Assembly (NCBI GenBank): GCA_964493945.1
Contig: CAZBQG010000006.1
Coordinates: 1-36,718, forward strand
DNA from: CAZBQG01 sp964493945
GTDB taxonomy: Bacteria; Pseudomonadota; Alphaproteobacteria; Rhodospirillales; UBA2165
Direction: 5' to 3'
DNA: 36,718 nt
The translations under genes and the position numbers were made by a program. Under the pieces are notes generated by a model. That model had not been told where the DNA came from, did not search any database, and saw nothing but the letters and a program-made list of their open reading frames with translations. Positions 1 through 8,888 of this stretch are shown in pieces. Each line of letters begins with the position of its first letter. The first letter of the stretch is position 1.

Positions 1-195
<195 letters not shown>

Positions 196-239
196 AGCAA
201 ATCCCGAGCAGATTGAAAATCTGCGACGACGTATTTGCT
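196..239. repeat. Nested palindromic element (possible terminator)
   Basis: Two nested inverted repeats are visible. The outer pair is AGCAAAT (196-202) with ATTTGCT (233-239). The inner pair is GCAGATT (208-214) with AATCTGC (218-224) around a GAA loop. The start, TAGAGCA, resembles the ends of dispersed palindromic repeats common in alphaproteobacterial intergenic regions. It sits directly after the stop of the left-edge gene and 24 bases before the next ATG, so it could act as a transcription end or an mRNA-stabilising stem. A similar half-element lies at 33445-33484. Confidence 0.6.
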
Positions 240-263
240 TCAAAAAAGAGAAGGGGGCTTAAG

Positions 264-1231
264 ATGAAGGCGGTCCATGTCACGGCATTCGGCGGGCCGG
301 AGGTTCTGGCTGAGGTCGAGCTACCGGTTCCCGAACCCGCACCCGGCGAAGTGTTGGTGCGCCTGGACGCCATCGGCATCAATTATTCAGACATCGTCAC
401 CCGCCAGGGCCTGCGGGCGGCAAGCCCCCCTATGTCTGCGGCCAGGAAGGTGCCGGCACCACCCTGGAACTGGGCCAGGGCGTGGAAGGCCTGGCCGTGG
501 GTGATCTGGTCTCCTTCACTGGTGCCCGCACCGGAACTTACGTCGAATTTACCGTGGTCAATGCGGAGAAAATCTATAAAGCGCCGGAGCGCGTAACGCC
601 GGAGGTGGCCGCCACCCTCCAAATCATGGGCATCACGGTTCATTATCTGATGCATGACGTCTTTGCCCTCGGGCCCGGCCATGATTGCCTGATCCATGCC
701 GGCGCCGGGGGCGTCGGGCATATTGCGGTCCAGACCGCCAAGGCCAAGGGCGCCACCGTCTTCACCACCGTCGGCAGTCCGGAAAAAGCGGAACTGGTCA
801 TGGGTTACGGTGCGGATCATGTGATCCAATATAGGGAAGTCAATTTCAAGGACCGGATTTTGGAGCTGACCGATGGGCGGGGCGTGGATGTGGTTTATGA
901 CGCTATCGGCAAGGAGACCACCCAGGATTCCATCGCTTGCGTCGCTTTTCAAGGGACGCTGGCGCTCTTTGGCGATACGTCAGGCGTGGCGGAGCCGGTG
1001 GATACACGTTTGTTGGGCAAGGAGGCGATTTACGTAACCAGGGTGGGCATGCCCAGCTTCATCCCCGACGGCGAGGCCGTCACCCGGCGCTGCAACGATA
1101 TGCTGGCGCTGATCACGGCGGGTAAGCTCAATCTCAATATTGCGCCGCCCAGGCCACTGGCCCAGGCAATGGAGATGCACCGGGATCTTGAAGGGCGCAA
1201 AACCGTCGGCAAAAACATTCTTCTGCCCTGA
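264..1231 (+). pseudogene. NAD(P)H:quinone oxidoreductase, zinc-independent MDR family, frameshifted
   Basis: This is a medium-chain dehydrogenase/reductase of the quinone oxidoreductase type, expected to reduce quinones with NADPH. The start ATG at 264 follows AAGGGGG at 251-257. The N-terminal GroES-like part reads FGGPEVL and GEVLVRLDAIGINYSD. The frame must then move by -1 between about 415 and 431 to continue as PPYVCGQEGAGTT and GLAVGDLV. The Rossmann segment has AGAGGVGHIAVQTAKAKGA, and the end is EGRKTVGKNILLP. Restoring one base gives about 322 residues, the family's usual length. The -1 shift lies at a C6T run (425-431). It may be a missing base in the read, a true mutation or, less likely, recoding. 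It is convergent with the PadR-like gene, with a 6-base gap. Confidence 0.85.
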
Positions 1232-1237
1232 AAACTC

Positions 1238-1786
1238 TTAATCGCCAAATGAACTGGCATGGAGTTTCTCGAGCCAGGCCAGGCGCGCTTCCAGCAAATC
1301 CATGTCATGATCCAGCCAGCCGGGAAGAAAGCCCTGGTCATCGGCGTGATGGCGGCGCAAATCCTCGATGCGGGCCAGATCGCTTTCGGCCGCGTCCATG
1401 AACAGCTCCAACTGGGCCTTCTGATCGCCGGGTTCCAGCACATGGAGAAAGCGGAATTTTAGGGCCATGATCAGCTCGTTCAGGCTGGAGGCACCGGCCC
1501 GCAAATTGGCCAATAAAAGTGTCTTGAGCATGTCGCGTCCGTCATCCGTGATGCTTACCTCCGCATCGTCATGGTCGGGGCCGGTTTCAACCAGGCTGAC
1601 CAACCCTTCATAGCCCAGCAATTCGATGGATTCGCCCATCAGGTCCAGCGACGGGCCTGAAATGCGGCTGACGAAATGACGGATCGCCGTGACCAGCTCG
1701 TCATAGCGCATGGCGCCGCCGGTGAGGGTGCCCAGGGCACAAAGGCGGATCGCTTCGCGCGGCGTTAATGTGTTATCGGCATACAT
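1238..1786 (-). CDS. PadR-like winged-helix transcriptional regulator (probable)
   Basis: The protein is 182 residues. Residues about 10-95 look like a winged-helix domain: a helix-rich start (AIRLCALGTLTGGAMRYDEL), a recognition-helix region, and a wing ending VSITDDGRDMLKTLLLANLRA. Residues about 110-180 are predicted helical and acidic, with LFMDAAESDLARIEDLRRHH and LLEARLAWLEKL, resembling the PadR C-terminal dimerisation helices. The assignment to PadR is by pattern, not by a diagnostic motif; a general winged-helix regulator is the alternative. It lies 53 bases downstream of hemA on the same strand and could be co-transcribed with it. Its targets are unknown. Confidence 0.6.
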   Translation of the reverse strand: MYADNTLTPREAIRLCALGTLTGGAMRYDELVTAIRHFVSRISGPSLDLMGESIELLGYEGLVSLVETGPDHDDAEVSITDDGRDMLKTLLLANLRAGASSLNELIMALKFRFLHVLEPGDQKAQLELFMDAAESDLARIEDLRRHHADDQGFLPGWLDHDMDLLEARLAWLEKLHASSFGD

Positions 1787-1839
1787 GCAGGATCAGGCCT
1801 TTTCCGGCCTATCTTAGCATAAAAGAATGGAATGTCGTG

Positions 1840-3051
1840 TCAGGCGGCTTCTTTGAGGCCCAGGCGGCTCCAGATTTCGCGCATGGCCTCCACCAATTCG
1901 TCCATCAATTCGTCGTTGTGCAGGGGCGTCGGCGTAAAGCGCAGCCGTTCCGTACCCCGGGGCACCGTTGGATAATTGATGGGCTGGACATACATGCCGT
2001 ATCTGTACAGCAGCTCGTCGCTGGCCTGTTTGCAAAGCACTGGATCACCCACGGCAACCGGTACGATATGGCTGACGGAAGGCAGGACCGGCAGGCCAAC
2101 TTCGCGGAAACAGGCTTTCAGGCGGGCTGCCCGTTCCTGATGGCGCTGGCGGATTTCGTCATGTTCTCGCACATGGCGCACGCTGGCCAGGGCGCCTGCC
2201 GCGACTGCCGGCGGGATGGCCGTCGAAAAAATAAAGCCGTCACCGTAAGAGCGCACGAAATCACACATGTCGGCGGAACCCGCGATATAGCCACCGACCA
2301 CGCCAAATGCCTTGGCCAAAGTGCCCTGGATGATATCGATGCGGGGCATCAGGTCTTCCCGTTCGGCAACACCGCCGCCGGTCTTGCCATACATGCCCAC
2401 CGCATGCACTTCGTCGATAAAGGTGAGCGCGCCATGGGCTTCGGAAATATCCAGAATTTCCTTGATGGGCGCGATGTCGCCATCCATGGAATAGACGGAT
2501 TCGAAGGCCACAAGTTTGGCCCGTCCCGGTTCGATCTCACCCAGCTTGCGGGCCAGATCTTCCACGTCATTATGGGCGAAAATCTTTTTCTCCGTCCGTG
2601 AATGGCGGATGCCGGCGATCATGGAATTGTGGTTGAGGGAATCCGATACGATGACGCAATCGGGCAGCATGGCACCGAGGGTGCTGAGCGTGGTCAGATT
2701 GGCCACATAGCCGGACGTAAAGACAAGGGCGGCTTCCTTGCCATGCAGATCGGCCAGTTCGCGCTCCAACAAAATATGATTATGGTTGGTGCCCGAAATA
2801 TTGCGCGTGCCGCCGGCGCCCGCGCCATTGATATCCAGCGCCTCATGCATGGCCTTGATGACCACCGGGTGCTGGCCCATGCCGAGATAATCGTTGGAAC
2901 ACCAGACGGTGATATCGGCGGTTCCATTTTCCTGGTAATTGCGCGCCGCCGGAAAGGCGCCCGACTTGCGCTCCAAATCGGCAAAAACCCGGTAGCGCCC
3001 TTCGGATTTGAGCGCCGCGATGTTATCGGCAAAGAATTTTTCGTAGTCCAT
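1840..3051 (-). CDS. hemA: 5-aminolevulinate synthase
   Basis: This enzyme condenses glycine and succinyl-CoA to 5-aminolevulinate, the first step of heme and corrinoid synthesis by the C4 pathway that is typical of Alphaproteobacteria. The protein is 403 residues and begins MDYEKFFADNIAALKSEGRY, a characteristic start. WCSNDYLGMGQHPVV, GAGAGGTRNISGT and FIDEVHAVGMYG are conserved alpha-oxoamine synthase segments. GTLAKAFGVVGGYIAG contains the pyridoxal-phosphate lysine. The C-terminal PTVPRGTERLRFTPTPLH is also typical. The gene is full length without lesions. Upstream lies an FNR-type box with a correctly spaced -10 (3133-3175), which suggests control by oxygen. The gene order does not continue into other heme genes. 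Confidence 0.97.
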   Translation of the reverse strand: MDYEKFFADNIAALKSEGRYRVFADLERKSGAFPAARNYQENGTADITVWCSNDYLGMGQHPVVIKAMHEALDINGAGAGGTRNISGTNHNHILLERELADLHGKEAALVFTSGYVANLTTLSTLGAMLPDCVIVSDSLNHNSMIAGIRHSRTEKKIFAHNDVEDLARKLGEIEPGRAKLVAFESVYSMDGDIAPIKEILDISEAHGALTFIDEVHAVGMYGKTGGGVAEREDLMPRIDIIQGTLAKAFGVVGGYIAGSADMCDFVRSYGDGFIFSTAIPPAVAAGALASVRHVREHDEIRQRHQERAARLKACFREVGLPVLPSVSHIVPVAVGDPVLCKQASDELLYRYGMYVQPINYPTVPRGTERLRFTPTPLHNDELMDELVEAMREIWSRLGLKEAA

Positions 3052-3132
3052 GACGATCCCTCTCCCCTGGGCACGCTCTTAATTTAACCAATAAACCTTG
3101 TTTTTACAATAGCTTGCCTAACATTGACGTGG

Positions 3133-3175
3133 ATTATGCCTTTTTCGCCATATGAAATTCCTTGATCAGGGTCAA
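3133..3175 (-). promoter_or_regulatory. FNR/FixK-type box and -10 element of the hemA promoter
   Basis: At 3162-3175 the plus strand reads TTGATCAGGGTCAA, a near-perfect match to the FNR consensus TTGAT-N4-ATCAA (one mismatch). On the minus strand a -10-like CATAAT lies at 3138-3133. The centre-to-centre distance is 33 bases, which puts the box near -42.5 from a start at about 3126, the position expected for a class II activator site. The leader to the hemA ATG would be about 75 bases. Oxygen control of hemA by FnrL/FixK-type regulators is known in other Alphaproteobacteria; that it occurs here is inference. Confidence 0.6.
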
Positions 3176-3201
3176 GGGCGGTTGTTTTTCCTCCGAACCC
3201 T

Positions 3202-4572
3202 TCAGCCCGGTAATTCGCCCGCGACCTGGTCCAATGCGGCCCCCAAAACCGCCAGGATTTCATCAATTTCACCTTCCTTTATGATCAGGGGAGGGGCGAT
3301 GGCGATGGCATCGCCCAGGGATCTTAAAATAACACCTCGCTCCTCGGCCGCCTTGGCGACCCTTGCCGCCACAGCCAATTCCGGGGCGAAGGAGCGTTTG
3401 GTTTCCTTGTCTTCCACCAGCTCCAGTGCACCGACCAGACCGACGCCGCGCGCCTCGCCGGCCAATTCATGTCCGCCCAGCGCCGCCAACCCGTCTTGCA
3501 GGCGGGGCGCCAGTTTGCGTACATGATCCAAGATGTGGATTTCCTCATATATTTTCAAGGTCTCCAGGGCGACGGCGCAGGATACCGGATGGCCGCCATA
3601 CGTGTGGCCATGGCCGAAGATGCCGATCTTTTCGCTTTCGCTCACCAGGCATTGAAAAATTTCCTCGGAAATAAAGAGCGCCGAGATGGGCAGATAGCCA
3701 GACGACAGAGCCTTGGCGACGGTGATCATGTCCGGGCGCAAATCAAACGTCTCACAGCCGAACATTTTGCCTGTGCGCCCGAACCCGCAGATCACCTCAT
3801 CGGCGACGAACAAGATGTCATGGCGGGTGAGGATTTCCTGGACCTTGGCGAAATAGCCCTTGGGCGGCACCAGGACGCCGCCCGCACCCATCACCGGCTC
3901 GGCGAAAAAGGCGGCGATGGTATCGGCCCCCTCGGCCAGGATCAGTTTTTCAAGATTTTTGGCACAGCGCGCGCCATATTCCTCTTCGCTCTCGCCGGGC
4001 TCGGCGTAACGGTAATAATGAGGGCAGCCGGTGTGCAGGATGTTGTCGATGGGCAGATCGAAATCCTGGTGCACATAGGTTAGTCCCGTCAGGCTGGCCG
4101 TTGCCACCGTGACCCCGTGATAGGCCTTGTCGCGGGAGATGATTTTTTTCTTTTCGGGCCGCTCCAAAGCGTTGTTCATATACCAGATGATCTTGATCGC
4201 CGTGTCGTTGGCTTCCGATCCCGAATTGCCGAAAAACACCTTGGACATGGGAACCGGCGCCAGTTCCAAAAGTTTTTCGGCCAGATCGATGCCCACATCA
4301 TGGGATTTACCGCCGAAGCCATGATAAAAAGGCAGGCGGTTCATCTCCCGCATTGCCGCATCTATCAGTGGCTTTTGATTGAAACCAAGGGCTGTGCACC
4401 AAAGCCCCGACATGCCTTCGATGTAAGATTTCCCGGCCTCGTCGAAGACCCTGACCCCTTCGCCCCTGGTGATCACCACCGGCCCCGTTTCCTGATGGGT
4501 CTTCAGGTTGGTGTAGGGATGAAGATAGTTGGCGATGTCGCGCTCGACACTTGAATTGCTTAATCTGCTCAC
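3202..4572 (-). CDS. Class III pyridoxal-phosphate aminotransferase (omega-amino acid:pyruvate type)
   Basis: This is a fold-type I class III aminotransferase that moves an amino group from an omega-amino acid or amine, usually to pyruvate. NSGSEANDTAIK, AYHGVTVATASLTG, DEVICGFGRTGKMFG and ITVAKALSSGYLPISA (with the PLP lysine) are visible, as is GHGHTYGGHPVSCAVALETL. The preferred start is GTG at 4572, just after the preceding gene's stop and with AGGAAGG upstream, giving 456 residues beginning near SSVERDIANYLHPYTNL as in related proteins. An ATG at 4602 or 4629 would overlap the manC-like gene. The substrate cannot be told from sequence; putrescine, beta-alanine, taurine or diaminobutyrate are possible. 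It is probably co-transcribed with the upstream sugar nucleotide gene, although no functional link is obvious. Confidence 0.88.
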   Translation of the reverse strand: MSRLSNSSVERDIANYLHPYTNLKTHQETGPVVITRGEGVRVFDEAGKSYIEGMSGLWCTALGFNQKPLIDAAMREMNRLPFYHGFGGKSHDVGIDLAEKLLELAPVPMSKVFFGNSGSEANDTAIKIIWYMNNALERPEKKKIISRDKAYHGVTVATASLTGLTYVHQDFDLPIDNILHTGCPHYYRYAEPGESEEEYGARCAKNLEKLILAEGADTIAAFFAEPVMGAGGVLVPPKGYFAKVQEILTRHDILFVADEVICGFGRTGKMFGCETFDLRPDMITVAKALSSGYLPISALFISEEIFQCLVSESEKIGIFGHGHTYGGHPVSCAVALETLKIYEEIHILDHVRKLAPRLQDGLAALGGHELAGEARGVGLVGALELVEDKETKRSFAPELAVAARVAKAAEERGVILRSLGDAIAIAPPLIIKEGEIDEILAVLGAALDQVAGELPG

Positions 4573-4576
4573 GGTT

Positions 4577-6028
4577 TCATGACCCTTCCTGGTCGCGTCC
4601 ATAAATATCTTCAAACCGTTCGATATCATCCTCGCCCAGATAATTGCCGGACTGCACCTCGATGATGCGCAGCTCGGCCTCCCCGAAATTTTGCAGGCGG
4701 TGGATCATGCCGAGCGGAATAAAGGTGGATTGGTTCACCTGAAGTTCGAGTATTTCCTCGTCCCTGGTGACGGTGGCGGTGCCGGCGACCACGACCCAAT
4801 GTTCGGCCCGCCTTGAATGGCGTTGCAGGCTGATGGAGGCTTCCGGTTTGAGGCTGATCTGCTTGACCTGAAAGCCCTCGCCGGTCTCCAGGGATTGGTA
4901 CCAGCCCCAGGGACGATAGGTTTTCGGGTGGGACGAATGTTCGGGCCACCCGGTCCGTTCCATCCCCTCTACCAGTTCCTTGATGGCATCGGTCTGATCC
5001 CGGGCCACGGCCAGGACCGCATCACCGGTGGCGACGATCACCACATTGTCGAGCCCGATGGCGGCGAGCATGGGGCCTTCGCTGCGCAGATATGAATTGC
5101 TCAGGCCCGCGCCCTGAACATCGCCCAGCATCACATTGCCGGCATTGTCTTTTTCACCGATTTCCCAAAGCGCGTTCCACGAACCCACATCGCTCCAGCC
5201 CATATCGACGGGCACCACGGCTGAACGCCCGGTCGGTTCCATCACCGCGTAATCGATGGATTCCGAATGGATCATCTCGAAGCTTTCCTCATGCAGACGG
5301 AGGAATCCCAGGTCCGCTTCACCCCGGGTTACAGATGTGCGGCAATGGGCCGCCATTTCCGGGCGCAGTTGTTCAAGTTCCTCCAGATAACGTCTGGCGG
5401 AAAAAAGGAAAATGGATGCATTCCAGTAATATCCCCCGGCCTCCAGATAGGATTTGGCGGTTTCCAGGTCTGGCTTTTCGACGAACCGGCCGATTTCAAA
5501 GGCGCCTTCGCTGCCGTCAATGGGCTCACCACGGAGAATATAGCCATATCCGGTCTCAGGCGTTTTGGGCTCCACACCCAAGGCGACCATGGCGCCGCTG
5601 CGGGCCGGTCCTACCGCCTTTTGGACGGCCTTGGCCAATTCATCCGGCTGTCCGACCACGTGATCGGAGGCCAGCAAAAGAATGAGCGGATCGCTTCCAT
5701 CGGAGCTCAAATAATCCGCGGCGACGGCTGCGGCGGGTGCCGTGTTGCGGCCCACGGGTTCCAAAATGATGGTTCTGGGACTGACCTCCGCTTCGCGCAG
5801 TTGTTCCGCCACTAAGAAGCGGTGTTCCTGATTGCAAATCACGGTGGGGCTGGCGAACCCGTTCCGAGCCATGCGCAGCGCCGTTTCTTGCAGCAGGCTC
5901 TGGGTGGCGGCCAGGGCCTGGAACTGTTTGGGATAGGCGGCGCGCGACAGGGGCCACAGCCTGGTCCCCGACCCGCCTGAAAGTATAACCGGCTGAATTA
6001 AGTCTTCCCCGCCAATCTTGCTTGACAT
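4577..6028 (-). CDS. manC: Mannose-1-phosphate guanylyltransferase / mannose-6-phosphate isomerase
   Basis: This is a bifunctional type II enzyme making GDP-mannose from mannose-1-phosphate and GTP, with a C-terminal cupin for mannose-6-phosphate isomerisation. It supplies capsule, exopolysaccharide or O-antigen synthesis. The protein is 483 residues. Residues about 12-30 carry the nucleotidyltransferase loop ILSGGSGTRLWPLSR, and FVEKPDLETAKSYLEAGGYYWNASIF lies mid-domain. VDMGWSDVGSWNALWEI is typical. The cupin begins near PWGWYQSLETGEGFQVK and has the metal-site pattern SLQRHSRRAEHW with HRLQNFG further on. The gene is intact. It diverges from the stress protein gene across 86 bases. No other polysaccharide genes are in the window, so it seems to be a lone housekeeping copy. 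Confidence 0.93.
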   Translation of the reverse strand: MSSKIGGEDLIQPVILSGGSGTRLWPLSRAAYPKQFQALAATQSLLQETALRMARNGFASPTVICNQEHRFLVAEQLREAEVSPRTIILEPVGRNTAPAAAVAADYLSSDGSDPLILLLASDHVVGQPDELAKAVQKAVGPARSGAMVALGVEPKTPETGYGYILRGEPIDGSEGAFEIGRFVEKPDLETAKSYLEAGGYYWNASIFLFSARRYLEELEQLRPEMAAHCRTSVTRGEADLGFLRLHEESFEMIHSESIDYAVMEPTGRSAVVPVDMGWSDVGSWNALWEIGEKDNAGNVMLGDVQGAGLSNSYLRSEGPMLAAIGLDNVVIVATGDAVLAVARDQTDAIKELVEGMERTGWPEHSSHPKTYRPWGWYQSLETGEGFQVKQISLKPEASISLQRHSRRAEHWVVVAGTATVTRDEEILELQVNQSTFIPLGMIHRLQNFGEAELRIIEVQSGNYLGEDDIERFEDIYGRDQEGS

Positions 6029-6114
6029 CGTTCTTTCCAGAATTTTCGTCCTCTGATAAAGACTTGCTAGCAGATTGTGGCGTCTCGGCCAACCGAAACC
6101 CGGGAGATAGATAA

Positions 6115-6948
6115 ATGGCGATCAAGGATATTCTGGTTCATCTGGATGAGGGCGATGCCTGTGGGGCGCGTCTTGAGGTGGCGGTCAATCTGGCCCAGAC
6201 CCATGATGCCCATCTGATCGGGCTTTATCTGCGCCCGGCGCCACAGGTTCCGGAATTTGCCTCTGCCAGCATGGTGGATGAAGTCATCGGGGTCCAGGCG
6301 AAGGCGGTTGGTGAAAACGAGGAAAAGGCGGAAAAACTGTTTTCGGACCAGACCGGCAAAGCCGGCCTCGGTGCCGAATGGCGGTCCATCCAGGGTGACG
6401 CGGTCGAGGATTTGGCCCTCCATGGCCGCTACGTGGATCTGGTGGTTATCGGTCAGCATGATCCGGATTCCAAGGCAATGTCCAATCCGGATATCGCCGG
6501 CCGGCTGGTCTTGCGCATTGGCCGCTCGGTGATGATCGTGCCTTATGCCGGGCGCTATCCCAATCTGGGGAAGAACATTCTCGTTGCCTGGGATGCGGGG
6601 CGCCAGGCCTCGCGCGCGGTTAACGATGCCCTGCCTCTGCTGAAAGGGGCGGACAAGGTGAATGTTCTGGCCATCAATCCGGAGACGGGACCGGACGGGC
6701 ACGGCGAAATCCCTTGCGCCGATATCTGCCAGCATCCGGCCCGCCACGGCGTCAATGCCGAAGCCCAGACCGCAATGGCCGGCGATATGGGGGTGGGCGA
6801 TATTTTATTGTCCCGGGCTTCCGATCTGGGCGCCGATCTTCTGGTCATGGGGGCCTATGGGCACCGCCGTTTGCGTGAATTGGTGTTGGGTGGAGCGACC
6901 CGCCATCTGCTGGCCTATATGACCTTGCCCGTCCTGATGTCGCATTAA
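6115..6948 (+). CDS. Tandem-domain universal stress protein (UspA family)
   Basis: The protein is 277 residues with two Usp domains. Residues about 1-145 start IKDILVHLDEGDACGARLEVAVNLA, and residues about 150-277 start KNILVAWDAGRQASRAV. The second domain keeps the nucleotide-binding signature: MGAYGHRRLRELVLGGATRHLL fits G-2x-G-9x-G-(S/T). The first domain has VVIGQHDP in its place and looks degenerate, as is usual for tandem Usp proteins. The role is general stress resistance; no specific ligand can be named. GGGAGA precedes the ATG. The 3' end overlaps the end of the convergent permease gene by four bases, so the two transcripts must overlap. Confidence 0.88.
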   Translation: MAIKDILVHLDEGDACGARLEVAVNLAQTHDAHLIGLYLRPAPQVPEFASASMVDEVIGVQAKAVGENEEKAEKLFSDQTGKAGLGAEWRSIQGDAVEDLALHGRYVDLVVIGQHDPDSKAMSNPDIAGRLVLRIGRSVMIVPYAGRYPNLGKNILVAWDAGRQASRAVNDALPLLKGADKVNVLAINPETGPDGHGEIPCADICQHPARHGVNAEAQTAMAGDMGVGDILLSRASDLGADLLVMGAYGHRRLRELVLGGATRHLLAYMTLPVLMSH

Positions 6949-7853
6949 TTGCTAGCTTTGGGATCCAGCGCGTCCTGCAATCCGTCGCCTAGAAAATTAA
7001 ATGCGATGACGGTTAGAAAAATCAAGGTGCCCGGATAAAAGGCCAGGGCCGGGGCCGAAAAAATCAGCTCCTGGGCGTTGGTCAGAAGATTGCCCCAGCT
7101 TGGAATGGGCGGCTGAATGCCCAGACCCAGAAAACTGAGCACCGATTCCAAAAGGATCACATTGCCCACCGAAAGCGTGGTGGCGACGATGATCGGCGAA
7201 ATCAGATTGGGCAGGATATGAACCAGCATGATGCGCCCGCTGCTGGCACCTTGCGCCCGGGCGGCCTGCACGAAATCCCGCTCGCGCAGGCTGAGGGCCG
7301 CACCCCGCACCAATCTGGCGACCGTTGTCCAGGCGACCAATGTGACGATTGCCATGATCCGGTAAAGGCTTACATTTTCCGCCTCGGCCAGCCCCTGGGG
7401 CAGGCCCAGCTTGCCGAGATCAACCGCCGCCAGGACGATCAGCAAGGGCAGCAGGGGCAGGGCGATGACCCCATCGGTCAGGCGCATCAGCAAGGCATCC
7501 AGGCGGCCCCCGAAATAGCCGGCCAGCAATCCGATTATGGTGCCGATCACGGCTGCCGCCACGGCGGTGACCAGCCCGACTAGAAGAGACACCCGCCCGC
7601 CATAAAGCAAACGCACCAGAACGTCCCGGCCCAGCTCATCCTTGCCCAGCGGCGCATCAAGGGAAGGTGCCTGGAAGCGGGCGAAGAGATTGACCGTATC
7701 GGCCTCCGCATTCAGCAAAAATTCAGCCAGCGGGGCGGCCCAACTGGCCAGGGCCAGCAGGATCAAAAGACCCGCGCTGGCCATGGCCAGACGGTGGCGC
7801 TTAAGGCGCCGTAGCGCCAGACCTCCGGCTGTCACATTTAATGCCCGGCTCAT
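6945..7853 (-). CDS. Dipeptide/oligopeptide ABC transporter permease (DppC/OppC family)
   Basis: This inner-membrane permease of a peptide- or nickel-type ABC importer has 302 residues. An N-terminal hydrophobic helix (ASAGLLILLALASWAAPL) precedes a periplasmic stretch with the family hallmark DAPLGKDELGRDVLVRLLYG. The core membrane segments follow. The EAA loop that contacts the ATPase reads ERDFVQAARAQGASSGRIMLVHILPNL. The end GDGLQDALDPK is the standard DppC terminus. Its start overlaps the stop of the partner permease by ATGA (7850-7853), so the two are translationally coupled. The substrate is undetermined; di-/oligopeptides are most likely, and glutathione or nickel are possible. Confidence 0.93.
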   Translation of the reverse strand: MSRALNVTAGGLALRRLKRHRLAMASAGLLILLALASWAAPLAEFLLNAEADTVNLFARFQAPSLDAPLGKDELGRDVLVRLLYGGRVSLLVGLVTAVAAAVIGTIIGLLAGYFGGRLDALLMRLTDGVIALPLLPLLIVLAAVDLGKLGLPQGLAEAENVSLYRIMAIVTLVAWTTVARLVRGAALSLRERDFVQAARAQGASSGRIMLVHILPNLISPIIVATTLSVGNVILLESVLSFLGLGIQPPIPSWGNLLTNAQELIFSAPALAFYPGTLIFLTVIAFNFLGDGLQDALDPKASN

Positions 7854-8803
7854 CGGTATGAAATCCTGGGATCGAGCCAGGCATAGGCCATATCGGCCAG
7901 GAAATTGGCGGTGAGGGTTAATAATGTGGCAAGCAACAGGGCGAACAGCGCCAGATTGAAATCATTGCCCATGATCGAATCGAAAATCAATTTGCCCATT
8001 CCCGGATAAGAAAAGACCGTCTCCACCACCAGGGCGCCGGAAAACAGATAGCCGAAATCCAGGGCCACTATGGTTACCACCGGAATAAGCGCGTTGGGCA
8101 GGGCGTGGCGCAACAGGACCCGGCCCGGCCCCGCGCCCTTGGCCCGCGCCGTCCGGATAAAATCCAGGCGCAGGGTTTCGATCATGGAGGCCCGCATGAA
8201 TCTTGTGTGCCCGCCGACGCTGGCGATGGTCAGGGTGGCCACCGGAAGGATAAGAAATTTGGCCTGATCCCATATCCCTTTGGCGCCAACCGTCCCCGTG
8301 CCGCCGGCGGGCAACACGCCCAGCAGGACGGCGAACAGAATGATCAACAAAAGCGCCAGCCAGAATGACGGCACGGAAATGCCGGCAAAGGCCAAAAGAT
8401 TGATGCTGTAATCTGTCTTTGAATAGGGCTTGAGCGCCGCCTTGATGCCCGCCGGCAGGGCGATCAGCAGGGACAGGATAAAACTGAGCCCCAAAAGAAA
8501 GACCGTATTGACCAGGGCCGGAGCGAGCACGTCGCCCACCGGTTTGGCCTGTAGCCGGGAAAATCCTAGATCGCCGTGCAGTGCTGCATTCAGCCAATTC
8601 AGATAACGTTCGGTGAGGGGCTTATCCAGCCCGTAGAGTTCGCGCAGCCGCTGAGCATCGGCCGGCGTGATCTTGGGATCGGCGCTGATCATCAAATCCA
8701 CCGGATCGCCCGGCATCAGGCCGATCAGCCAATAAATGACGAAGGACATGACCGCCACCACCAGGGCAGCCTGAAACAGACGGCTGACCAGGTAATGGAT
8801 CAC
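7850..8803 (-). CDS. Dipeptide/oligopeptide ABC transporter permease (DppB/OppB family)
   Basis: The protein is 317 residues and is the partner permease of the DppC-like protein. The N-terminal anchor reads VVAVMSFVIYWLIGLMPGDP, which ends in the DppB-type PGDP motif. GLDKPLTERYLNWL is the usual periplasmic segment. The EAA loop is RTARAKGAGPGRVLLRHALPNALIPV, and the end is DMAYAWLDPRISYR. It starts 85 bases after the flaF stop. That separates the permease pair from the two ATPase genes upstream, which is unusual because Dpp/Opp operons are normally contiguous. No periplasmic binding protein gene is in the window; it must be elsewhere or shared. Confidence 0.93.
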   Translation of the reverse strand: MIHYLVSRLFQAALVVAVMSFVIYWLIGLMPGDPVDLMISADPKITPADAQRLRELYGLDKPLTERYLNWLNAALHGDLGFSRLQAKPVGDVLAPALVNTVFLLGLSFILSLLIALPAGIKAALKPYSKTDYSINLLAFAGISVPSFWLALLLIILFAVLLGVLPAGGTGTVGAKGIWDQAKFLILPVATLTIASVGGHTRFMRASMIETLRLDFIRTARAKGAGPGRVLLRHALPNALIPVVTIVALDFGYLFSGALVVETVFSYPGMGKLIFDSIMGNDFNLALFALLLATLLTLTANFLADMAYAWLDPRISYR

Positions 8804-8888
8804 GGCTCAAACCATTCCGAAATACCGGAGCGCGGAATTGGGTGGTTACGGCGCCAAGGGCCAAGGTTGACCAGGGCGAAGGCGGGCT

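Noticed and set aside
1768..2601. Plus-strand open frame of 277 codons opposite hemA
   Set aside because: hemA on the minus strand is unambiguous and full length; the antisense frame has no family features.
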